From: Seminavis robusta | Taxonomy: Eukaryota > Bacillariophyta > Bacillariophyceae > Naviculales > Naviculaceae | Length of the DNA stretch: 62,239 nucleotides | Direction: 5' to 3' | Assembly (NCBI GenBank): GCA_903772945.1 | Contig: CAICTM010000513.1 | Span: 1 to 62,239 of the forward strand | Program-made: the position numbers and the translations under genes | Shown: positions 53,606 to 62,239 of the stretch, one piece after another | Position numbering within the stretch: position 1 is the stretch's first letter | Layout: each line of letters begins with the position of its first letter | Notes under the pieces: model-generated | The model's input: the letters and a program-made list of their open reading frames with translations, nothing else | Database searches by the model: none | What the model was told of the DNA's origin: nothing

Positions 53606-55273
53606 TCATCCACAAAGCGAACAAGGGTCGCAATATGGGTCAAGCGGCAATTCCATCTTTATTATAGCACAAAGATTTTGACAGATTGTGGGCAGCTCAC
53701 AATAATCACACTGGCAATGGTGTTTACCAGTGGAGCTACACCGGCGTGCTAACGACAATTCCAAGCAAACCAATACGAGAACAGGCAAAAGTTTCTGAAC
53801 GGTACCAGCAAACTCACCATTGTGGCCAGCGTAGACAAGATTGATTTTGTCCGATCCTGGGGTGTTGGTAAGGCAGTGAGCCAGAGAATTGGCAATCTGA
53901 AATTGTCGCTTGCCGGTTGGACCCCGGGTGAACACCTTGGCATCCTTCTCATTGTGGTCCTTGACTGGGAAGAGCTTGTGATGCTCGGCTTGTGGTGTGA
54001 CCATTCCCGCTACCGGTGCGGACGCTTCCGTTTTGGCATCCGACCCACCAATGGCTGGAAACTCCTGGATCTTGCGCAAGAGAGCAATAAAGAAGCCCCC
54101 CGAATCATTGTCGTGTGGTACCATTCGAATGCATCGTTGCAAGGATCGATGATGCTTCCGATTGGCCCACAAGGTCGAGGGCCAATCCGGTCGATCACTG
54201 TGGCTAGCAACTTGGTGACAGTCATCATCCAAGACCTTCCATTCTGTCAAGCCCTGGCGCCGCCGAATCCCCTTGAGCGAACGGACACAATCACAGGCTA
54301 CGACTTCGACACACCCCGTCTCCAACAAGGCTGCCACGACAGCTTCATTTTCAATGGGATGAAAGGAGCAGGTACTGTAGGTCATCATGCCTCCCATTCG
54401 AAGCAAGGCAATGCCCCGTTTGGCAATCCTGACTTGCAAGGCGTGCAGTTGAATACCATAGGACGGATGCCACGTCCTCCAGACCTTGGTATCCTTGCGA
54501 AGAGTGCCATCTCCAGAACAAGGCACATCACAAATGATTCGATCAAATGGACGTTCTTTTGGGCTGGATGATATTCGTCGTAATGGTGCCAATACATTTG
54601 GAAATTTGGTGGCATTGTGATTGACAACGGCCAACGATTTCATTCGTTCTCCGAGTGTTGCTTGACATCGATGCGCCAATACATACGCTCGACGAGGATC
54701 CAGCTCATTGGCCATGACAAATCCCGTGGGCTGCTGCTCGGAAGTAGTAGTGTTCGCATACAACGCATCCACTGCTTGAATGGTCTTGCTGCCGGGGGAA
54801 GCACACAGATCCAGCACGGTGTGATGGCTTTGAATGTCCAACAACAAGACGGGGATCATACTGACAAATTCTTGTCGACTAATGTGACCTTGAGCCGTTT
54901 GCGTGGAGAGCCACTGGCGAATGCGAGGATAGGCTTGCAGTGCCGACGACGGAAGCTGCCAGGCACCTCCAGGCATTTGTCGTGCTTGATCGTGAGCCCT
55001 CTCCTCGTGAAGCAATTGCTGAAAGCCATAGTCCTCGAAATTATCGCGGATGCGAAAACACACAGGCAGCGGCCGTCGCAGTGTCGATAGAAAGCGGTAG
55101 AATTCTTTTTCGAAAAGCCAATTCTGAACGTACAAGTAGTCTTCAAACACGGACACTCGACTGTTGTTCTGGCGGTTATCGTCTGGCAAAACCTCCTTAT
55201 TGTCGACACGGATTCTCCTCTTTCGAGACCGAACGCAACTCTTGGAGCGACATTGTGATCGCTTCTTGGCCAT
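53606..55273 (-). CDS. NSUN2-type tRNA/mRNA (cytosine-5) methyltransferase
   Basis: As one frame this gives 555 aa from the ATG at 55273. A basic N-terminus precedes the NOL1/NOP2/Sun domain. Motif I is TVLDLCASPGSKTIQAVDAL, followed by GFVMANELDPRRAYVLAHRC and LAVVNHNATKFP. Motif IV is IICDVPCSGDGTLRKD, with the releasing Cys, and motif VI is MMTYSTCSFHPIENEAVVAA, with the catalytic Cys. The spacing and CDVPCSGDGT match NSUN2/Trm4, which methylates C5 of cytosine in tRNA. The last ~60 residues after INLVYAGHN are Cys-rich and unlike the family. A GTGAGT at 53819 and a TTAG acceptor at 53751 suggest an intron there, so the true C-terminus may differ. Confidence 0.9.
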   Translation of the reverse strand: MAKKRSQCRSKSCVRSRKRRIRVDNKEVLPDDNRQNNSRVSVFEDYLYVQNWLFEKEFYRFLSTLRRPLPVCFRIRDNFEDYGFQQLLHEERAHDQARQMPGGAWQLPSSALQAYPRIRQWLSTQTAQGHISRQEFVSMIPVLLLDIQSHHTVLDLCASPGSKTIQAVDALYANTTTSEQQPTGFVMANELDPRRAYVLAHRCQATLGERMKSLAVVNHNATKFPNVLAPLRRISSSPKERPFDRIICDVPCSGDGTLRKDTKVWRTWHPSYGIQLHALQVRIAKRGIALLRMGGMMTYSTCSFHPIENEAVVAALLETGCVEVVACDCVRSLKGIRRRQGLTEWKVLDDDCHQVASHSDRPDWPSTLWANRKHHRSLQRCIRMVPHDNDSGGFFIALLRKIQEFPAIGGSDAKTEASAPVAGMVTPQAEHHKLFPVKDHNEKDAKVFTRGPTGKRQFQIANSLAHCLTNTPGSDKINLVYAGHNGEFAGTVQKLLPVLVLVCLELSLARRCSSTGKHHCQCDYCELPTICQNLCAIIKMELPLDPYCDPCSLCG

Positions 55274-55707
55274 TGTCTTCTAAACGAATCTACTACTCTA
55301 CTAGCCCCGCCGTGAAAATTAATCAATGATTCGATTCGATTCAATCAATCAAAGGAATATCAATCGAATCAACCTCTTTCGTCAGAACTCAACAGTAACA
55401 TCTAGCAGCTGCCTAGCCAGACAACTAACTACTCGTAGAAAAGGATACATGTAGTGAGACATCCATGGTCATCATTGTCAGCTTTGGAAGTTGTGGGGGC
55501 GCGGTTTGGTGCCGGTGCGGAAGCAAAGATTTTTTTGTGGATGGCAGGGCTTGTGCGCGTCGGCGGTTGGAGGTCAGACCAAAAAATGAGGCAAAGAGGG
55601 AGCAAAGATCGAAATGGATCAGATCCCGAGTTTGGATCCAAACGACAGGGGGTTTGGATGCAGCACACTGTGGAATTCAATCAACGAGGCATGAGACTGA
55701 CGGCTCC
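55274..55707. promoter_or_regulatory. bidirectional promoter region
   Basis: This lies between the divergent NSUN2-like (minus) and sulfatase (plus) genes. ATCAATGATTCGATTCGATTCAATCAATC at 55319-55348 is an AT-rich near-palindromic repeat. An alternative in-frame sulfatase start further up (55465) has no ATG-based support over 55708. Confidence 0.4.
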
Positions 55708-57748
55708 ATGAGAAATAGCAAAGGGAGGCAATCAAGAGAAACAATGTCGATGTGCAGTAATGATGGATGGCTGAGGCTGACTTTGGTGTTCTTGTTTCTG
55801 GAATTCCTCTCTTGTTCTGCCGCCACTACCGGTACCAACGGTCAAACTCCCCCTCATATTCTATTTGTCTTGATTGACGATCTTGGTTGGGGTGATGTCG
55901 GATTTCATCAACATGAAACTACTGCTACCAATATGAATCGTCGACCTGAAGTCCAGACTCCTGTCATGGACCGTTTGGCACAGCAAGAAGGGCTCCAACT
56001 CCATAGACATTATGTTCACTGCAGTTGCACGGGAACCCGCACAGCACTGCAGTCAGGACGATTTCCAGTCCATGTACAAACCACACTCAAGAACCCAGAA
56101 GTTCCCAGTTCGGGAATGCCACGCAATCTCACTGGTTTGGCAGAACACTTGAAAAGGGGTGGCTATGCCACACATTACGTCGGCAAGTGGGATGTAGGAA
56201 TGGCGACACCCAAACATACTCCCAAAGGAAGAGGCTACGATACTTCATTGAACTATTTTGAACACAAGGTGAGCAAAAAGATCGGCAGTCAAGTTGATGC
56301 TAAAAGAAGTTTCTCTTTTGTCTATGACTTTGGCGGTGCCTTTTAAAAGTCACTTTTGCCTTGCTTTTTAACTTCGATTTCTTCTTTGGCAGAACGACTT
56401 CTTTACTCAAGCTTGCATGCAATCGGTTTGCTGTAAGCATCACATGCAGCAACAGAACTCGGAAGGGGCAATGAATAACAATCAATCAACAATTTACGAC
56501 CTCTGGGACACCGACAAACCGGCCAGGGCGCTACAAGGTACAGACTATGAAGAGTTCATCTTTCAACGGAGAATGCTTGAAGTCATTGACAACCATGCTG
56601 CCAAGCAGCAACAGTCACAAGAACAACAACCCTTGTTCTTGTTCTACGCACCACATGTGGCACATTGTCCACTCTCTGTACCAAAATCCTACCTGGATCA
56701 TTTTGATTTCATGGATGATGATGAGACATATGATGATGGGGATGCCTGCAAGGCTCAAACTCCCACCATTGTAGGTCCAGGCGAAAAGAAACCACCAAGG
56801 TACTCCTGTCGGAAACAATACCATGCCATGGTCAAATTGATGGATGACATACTTGGAAGCCTAGTAGAACGTCTTCAGAGGCACGGTATGTGGGAAAACA
56901 CTCTGATGGTGGTAACTTCTGACAATGGTGGACCTGTCAACCCAGAGGAGTCAGCTGCGACCAACTATCCCTTGCGCGGCGGAAAGTATAGTGACTGGGA
57001 AGGAGGTGTCAGGGCAACCGCCTTTATCAGTGGTGGCTACCTTCCAATGCACAGGCGTGGGAAGATATTGGAGAAACCCATTCATATTTGTGATTGGTAT
57101 GCTACGTTGCCGGCTCTGGTTGGTGTTGATGTCAGGGAACACAATCAGCAGGATGTAAACACAGACAAACGAGTGCCTCCGGTGGATGCTGTTAATGTTT
57201 GGCCGCTCATAGTGGCAGATGAAGGCAGCAACAGCAGAACCAGCCAAGAGGGGGTTGTTGTGCATACAGTGTCTCCGCGAAAAGAGATACCCCTGTCAAA
57301 GCATGCATTGATTGTAGGCAACTACAAATTGATCTGGAATGAGGAAAAGCTGGTTAATATGGCTGGTTGGACATATGCAGACTACCCAACCGCTCACACC
57401 AAAGGCAAGGACGAAATATATGGACAAAAGGTCAACTGCACAGCTGGTTGCCTTTTCAATGTGCACCTGGATCCTGGGGAACACAAGGATATTTCTAAAG
57501 CAAAGCCCTTCCTCCTTAACGCCATGAAGAAGCGGCTTCTGGAACTACGCGAGGGATTTTATGACAACGATGATCGTGGAAGAGATTCGTGCCCAAAGGA
57601 TTACAGGGAAAATGGCAACAATCTGCCCTGTGCTTGCTGGATGGCAACAAACTACTATGGTGGATTTCTCGGACCATACCAGGAAGTTGATTTGTTGCCG
57701 GACTTCCTTGAAAGATTGCAAGAAAAGGAGAAGTCTATGCGTAGGTAG
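55708..57748 (+). CDS. secreted sulfatase (arylsulfatase B-like) with atypical CTGTR active-site signature
   Basis: Two exons (55708-56268, 56393-57748; 124-bp intron, phase 0) give 638 aa. A signal peptide follows a short basic start (LTLVFLFLEFLSCSAATTG); an ATG at 55744 is also possible. Sulfatase motifs are PHILFVLIDDLGWGDVGFHQ (metal-binding Asp pair), GYATHYVGKWDVG (G-K-W), VTSDNGGPVNPEE (metal-binding DN) and LRGGKYSDWEGGVRATAFIS. The active-site block reads CSCTGTRTALQSGRFPVHV. Sulfatases normally have C-x-P-S-R, where Cys becomes formylglycine; here Cys107 is followed by T-G-T-R, with Gly for the conserved Pro. The rest of the catalytic frame is intact. It probably removes sulfate from polysaccharides outside the cell or in lysosome-like compartments, if the Cys is still modified. 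Confidence 0.88.
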
Positions 57749-58403
57749 CTTGCCGTGCAATCTCAGACACATTGGCCGAGTGAGAAAATTCTCGCAGTCT
57801 CTGATGCCTGCTTCTGGGTTGTGGCCGGGGTTTAAACTGACAAGACATCAGCTACTATCAACACAAAATGGGCAGTTTGAAGTTGCCGCAAACTAACGAT
57901 CCTCCGGGCCTCTATCAGGTAGGAGCTTGGTTTATCAACTCTACTAGCTATCTACCCAGAAGGCTACTAACGATCGAAACATCGAAACATCAAGACTAGC
58001 TAGCTGGAAAAGAGGGCAAACGGGCAAACCTCTCTAATGCAAAAACCTCGGAAGCTAGAAGTGGAGTGCAAGATGACGCTATTGCCCCGCAGCCCCGTCG
58101 AATGTTCAGAAATGTTCAACCTTATATCCTATTGCCTCCTGCACGGGGCTAACGGAAGGTGTCCTTCAGACTACGAACACGAGGGGACCAGTCTTTTTCT
58201 GTTTTCGGTCCTGTTCTCGAAGCACCGGTAGCCAGAAGCGAGGTAGCAATCGTTTAAAAAGGTGCTATAGCTAGCTAGTAGCCATCAGCTCGGGTGAGAA
58301 GGAGAGGAAGGAAGTTGAAATCAAAATGGTTACGTTTATGTGTACATGTATGTAGTATGTAGCCTCTAGTTTTTCCTCGTCGTTTCCTAGCTTGAAAGAG
58401 TGT
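57749..58403. other. convergent 3' flanks
   Basis: No gene was found. CTAGCTAGCTGG (57996) and TAGCTAGCTAGTAGC (58267) are short palindromic words. ACATGTATGTAGTATGTAG lies at 58344-58362. Confidence 0.45.
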
Positions 58404-59753
58404 CTATTGTGGTGTGAGACCGGTCAACAGCGCCACCATTTTGCTCTGGTCAATCTTGTCGTCCAGCCCCTTGCATTCCTTGAAAGTGGTGCGTAGCGAC
58501 CACCAAATGACAATCGATCGCGCCATGGAAACGCCCACGCGTTCGACCAAGTCCTCCCAGTGACTGCTACCGTAAGTTGTCTGAGGAGCAAACGACGATA
58601 GAAGCAGAACCATTGCAATGGACCGTTCGGTACCGTAGATGGACTCGTCCCCCGACTCATCTCCCATGATTTCGGTAGTGACTTCTGTCTTCATCTTTCC
58701 TTCCATCCATTCGACCACCTCTTCCGGCGAGGCAAAGTTCACACCGCCATGCGGAAGGTCTACCTTTTTGTCCAGGAATCGAATCAAATGACGGGACATG
58801 ATGTCAGTCTTGATGAGTTTCTCCTTTTCAAAGGTAGTCACCCACTCCACCAGACGACCCACCGCATTGGCACGTTCGAGACCGGCCAAAACAACTCCTT
58901 GAATGTTTTCCGGCAGCAGAGATGCATTGGCTGAACCCGCAGATTGTTCGTCGGGGAAGAGACTCAGAGTCACCCCTGGTTGATGCTTGACCTTGAAGGT
59001 ACCCGAGAACACGGGTGCCATCAGCCGCGACATGGCCTTGACGGCACTGGGTGCCTCCATGGCCCTGGCCAGCGATCGAGGGACATTGAACATGGCTGTA
59101 GACATTTCTTCGCCCATGATGACTGAGACGACACGGTTCATGTGATCGAAAAGCATAACCACCAAGGCAATCTCTGCCTTGGCAGTAGCATTCAAGTGAG
59201 TGAACCTTCGGCTCTTCCTCTTTCTCTTCTTCTTGGAAGAACCATCGCTTCCCGACCCGATGGACTTGCCAGAGCCCACGGAACCCGAACTGGAGGACCG
59301 TTTGGGCGTCTTCTTGGTGGGGGTGGGTTGCAATCCGCACATTCGCTTCTGCGCTTTCATCTCACTGAGCAGCAACTCGGCGTACTGGATTGCCTGGTCG
59401 TGTTGCTTTTGCCTATCATTCATCTTCTTGGTGTCCACATTCTTGCTGTTCTTTTGAGCATTCTGATCCACCACAATGGCCGTGATACCCATGAAATTGT
59501 GTGCTGCAATGCAAACGGGGCAGGAGTTTCGCTCCGACACCAAGCTAGCAATCTCTTCCTTGGTGCTGCGGCTGAGCTCCACCTGAACCACCATGGTCTC
59601 GGCAATCAAGGACCAGATCCTTGCAAACACATCTTGGTTCACAGAATGCAACGTAATGGGATTATCCATGCCACTACTCATGATCGAGCCCATGGGAAAG
59701 AGCTTCTTGATGGAGCGACGAGTCGCAACGGCAAGGTCAGATTCAGACGGCAT
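58404..59753 (-). CDS. AhpD-like (carboxymuconolactone decarboxylase fold) protein
   Basis: A single exon encodes 449 aa. Residues about 48-95 carry VELSRSTKEEIASLVSERNS followed by CPVCIAAHNFMG. The C-x-x-C-x3-H pattern is that of AhpD/CMD proteins, whose cysteine pair reduces peroxides or partner disulphides. A Lys/Ser-rich linker (KKTPKRSSSSGSVGSGKSIG, KKKRKRKSRR), possibly a nuclear localisation signal, separates it from a helical C-terminal part of about 270 residues (LVVMLFDHMNRVVSVIMGEE, GLERANAVGRLVEWVTTFEK) that looks like a second CMD-related helical bundle without cysteines. The physiological substrate is unknown. Confidence 0.75.
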   Translation of the reverse strand: MPSESDLAVATRRSIKKLFPMGSIMSSGMDNPITLHSVNQDVFARIWSLIAETMVVQVELSRSTKEEIASLVSERNSCPVCIAAHNFMGITAIVVDQNAQKNSKNVDTKKMNDRQKQHDQAIQYAELLLSEMKAQKRMCGLQPTPTKKTPKRSSSSGSVGSGKSIGSGSDGSSKKKRKRKSRRFTHLNATAKAEIALVVMLFDHMNRVVSVIMGEEMSTAMFNVPRSLARAMEAPSAVKAMSRLMAPVFSGTFKVKHQPGVTLSLFPDEQSAGSANASLLPENIQGVVLAGLERANAVGRLVEWVTTFEKEKLIKTDIMSRHLIRFLDKKVDLPHGGVNFASPEEVVEWMEGKMKTEVTTEIMGDESGDESIYGTERSIAMVLLLSSFAPQTTYGSSHWEDLVERVGVSMARSIVIWWSLRTTFKECKGLDDKIDQSKMVALLTGLTPQ

Positions 59754-61309
59754 GGTTTGTGTTGGATGAGCTTGCTGTTGGATGAAAATGAGGCGTCCTG
59801 GGGACTTGCAAAAAGTTTGTTGTGCCTTTTCGGTTGCGAAAACTGAAAATTGTGATAGACAAGTAACTCAGCGGTCTTCGGAAGGATCACTGATGATTGA
59901 TTAGGTGATCTGGTAAGGTGATAGTGGTTGACCAGTCAGTAGTTGTCGAACGAAACTTGATGGCAAGGCGACCGGTACCGCATCGAAGTACCATCTAGCT
60001 AGCTACCAGTAGCTAGTAGAGAATCCTTGGCAGACTAGTCTAGCTAGCTAGAGTCTACGCTGTATGACGGTACAGCAAACCGGTCCTGGTATTCACACAA
60101 GAAACAATGCCACCTGGGCAAATGTAAATTGAGTGAACGTGGCGACGAACGATCATTCACCACTACCGGTATCATCGACAGTGTTTAAATCCTTGATGGG
60201 ACATTATCAACCACATCAAAATAGATTGTCCGCAGTAGAATGACTCTCTTATCTTTTTTCTTGTGCTCTTGATTCTTGATGTGGCTCTTGTAAGAATGCG
60301 TGACCAGAACTGGAGCCAAGTAAGTAAGTCATCAAAGAAGCTTTCTGGAACATCGAACATTATCGAAAATGACGACCAATGACCTTCGATTCTTCCACCT
60401 TCTTTCCTCGGTCTTGATGCGAACACTGGTCACTGAGTGCTCAAAGTGATAGAGACACACCAAACAAGCCACGTGCTTTCGTCATACTTTTACGGAACGG
60501 TTCCGTACGCCATCCAGTGTCGCTACTGGTACGGTAGGTATCTTTCTCCCAACTTAATAGCAGTTAAGCTAGAGCTAGACTATCTGGTGTATGCTGTATT
60601 TGCTAACAGTTTTGGCTGCACAGTGTAGTGCAGCCCAATCCCATCACCAATGAAGGATGCATTATTCCAGTCAGATCTGGTGGGTAGTACCGGTACCTGT
60701 CTAAACTATTTCAGGAAAGAAATACATCCATACCATCCCAGGCGGATCAACCTTCGGTTCCAGCTTTCCAGCCAGCTAGCCGGCAGGTTTGGGACTGTAA
60801 AAACCGAGAGCAGCCATTTGAGGAGCCCCTACAGTACCGGGAAAGCGGACAATTAAAAAGTCGGGGGCAATCGAACTCGTTTGTTTGTCATGCTAGCATG
60901 GATGTATTGCACGGATAGCTACCAACCCCATGGGGGGTCCCTAGGTGCAGTATTCATTTTCATATAGTTTATTCAGCACCACTTCTTCATACCTGAAACA
61001 GCTCCTGAAACTGCACGGTACCTTCAATGTCCGTGTAGAACATTTCAGATGATGGCAGTTCCTACAGCACGATGGAGTCCTCAGTCGTTCCGTTGATTGC
61101 ACAAATATTGGCTAAACGAGTGACAATCGCCATGCCGCCAATCTCAATTGGCCCTTCCTATAGTGCCGTAGCACGGACACAACCTCGTTGATTGTTTGCC
61201 CTGGACCAAGTGGCAATGGACGTCGTGAGTGCGTCAATGGCTGAGCTCGTGGGCTACACAAGACTGGATGAGCTCTGCTCTTCGAAGTTGATTGGACCTT
61301 GCTTCCTGT
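59754..61309. other. gene-free stretch
   Basis: About 1.55 kb with no convincing gene. It contains the AhpD-like gene's 5' flank and clustered palindromes: CTAGCTAGCTACC (59996), CTAGCTAGCTAGAG (60041), TACCGGTA (60163) and GTACCGGTACC (60685). Confidence 0.5.
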
Positions 61310-62239
61310 CTATGGAACCTTTTTGTTTGAGTCGGATGCCGGTACTTTCTGTTGTTCCAATGCCGAACATTCCAGAATGCTGCGTGTCTTGGACCATTCA
61401 TACAATTCGATATCCCGCTTGTTCTTTTCTTTCAGGTAGTTTAGGACTTTAGGATAAGGAATTCTCTCTTCAAGCGTTTTGTGTTGATGGTGGCTATCTG
61501 CGGATTTTGTGTTCTGTGTCAGTTCAATACCCAAGACGTCAGCCAATTTTTGGAGGCTGTCTCCCAAACAGGCAATGTCAATGACAAAGGTGAAGCGACT
61601 GACAAATTCCTTGGCTTCTTCCAGATAACTGGGGGAAAAGGGTGACAAGTGAGCGACAGACGGCCATCATGATGCCGTTGTGATGGGCGTGACAAACACA
61701 CGTACCTGACATCCGTATTGGATCCATTGCAACACGTGCTGTCAGACAATATTCGGAGTGCATAATTGTTGTTGTGTACTGGCTCCTGGGCAAATTGCCA
61801 AAAGTCTTCCAAAGTGCCATTCTTGGCAACACCTGCTTTATCCCAAATTGTTGGATATTTTCTCATCATTTTGCCATCACCTGCTAGACTGCGGCTGATT
61901 GGTTCCTGCCACAACAACGCACACTTAGTTAGTGGATTGGGGTCCGAATATGTAGAGATGAGCCACTTTCCCCCGTGCCGTGCCTTTTCCATACTCACCC
62001 TCATTACAATAAAGGACACCAAGTTTGGATGATCCCAATTTGTATCCAACATTTGAGGCTGCATCCACCCATTCAGCACCGGAAAAAATGTTCAGTCAGA
62101 GGAAGACGGAAGCGGGATAAGAACCCCTCCAGCTTGGGAAATGGAGCAACCATCGATCGCAAACTCACCCCTTTTGGCTTTGGCGGATTTCGAAACTCCC
62201 ATGCGACAAATCGATAGTTTCTTCGTACAATGTCAATGT
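61310..62239 (-). CDS. sulfotransferase, 3' part (continues beyond window)
   Basis: Four exons are seen on the minus strand: 62239-62169, 62058-61999, 61905-61706 and 61628-61310. All introns (93, 77, 110 bp) have GT..AG borders and keep frame. The joins give NPPKPKG-PQMLDTNWDHPN, LVSFIVMR-EPISRSLAG and NTDV-SYLEEAKEF. The VMR-EPISRSL segment is the R-(E/D)-P-x-x-R-x motif of sulfotransferases, which helps bind the 3'-phosphate of PAPS. FVIDIACLGDSLQKLADVLG and the closing NKRDIELYEWSKTRSILEC fit the helical end of Golgi-type carbohydrate sulfotransferases. The 5' part, with the PAPS P-loop and start codon, lies outside. The acceptor is unknown. Confidence 0.8.

Noticed and set aside
58100..58200. 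tRNA-like segment
   Set aside because: GGGGCTAACGGAAGG and ACGAACACGAGG could pair loosely, but no cloverleaf, anticodon arm or TTC box fits.

Overview
This is a eukaryotic nuclear window, most likely from a diatom or a close stramenopile. Genes sit on both strands with no operons. Introns are mostly 70-226 bp with GT..AG borders, and predicted splices restore frame and complete known domains. Several proteins have diatom-type features: Ser/Asn/Gln/His-rich low complexity, a ShKT protein, short VxF-type proteins and a WTPEEE-type domain. Intergenic DNA is full of short palindromic words (CTAGCTAG, GGTACCGGTACC). The species assignment is inference only.

Layout. Positions 1-1710 hold a broken Ty3/Gypsy retroelement with two LTR copies in inverted orientation. 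From 3.7 to 28.9 kb there is a single-copy gene block: an SNF2 ATPase, an RBR zinc-finger protein, a Gln/Ala-rich WTPEEE protein, an alpha/beta hydrolase, an F-box protein, a MATE transporter, a METTL-type methyltransferase, a class 3 lipase, a C2H2 protein, a ubiquitin-like/SHWW/LRR protein, a two-helix membrane protein and a secreted ShKT protein. From 30.8 to 40.7 kb come two small diatom-type proteins, a four-exon FAD oxidoreductase with a 2Fe-2S domain, a truncated gene copy carrying a MITE-like insertion, and a large basic protein studded with RRxS sites. From 41.5 to 43.8 kb a MYND/UBC fusion ends in SUMO-interaction-like motifs. It is followed by a satellite array (44.2-45.1 kb) and a threefold exon-like repeat (45.6-45.95 kb).

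The most notable object is a complete-looking DNA transposon of about 4.86 kb at 46,273-51,133. It has imperfect terminal inverted repeats of about 100 bp and a CTG target duplication. It carries three genes: a DDE transposase related to PIF/Harbinger, a divergent spliced 720-aa protein, and a 200-aa protein with two copies of a W..AK.LL domain. After it come a GDSL esterase, an NSUN2-type RNA cytosine methyltransferase, a sulfatase with an unusual active-site signature, an AhpD-like protein, and the 3' part of a sulfotransferase that leaves the window on the minus strand.

Most genes are unrelated housekeeping or signalling genes. The cooperating sets are the transposon's three genes and the functional MYND/UBC gene with its inverted, MITE-interrupted partial copy. 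All exon joins are predictions from splice consensus and reading frame.
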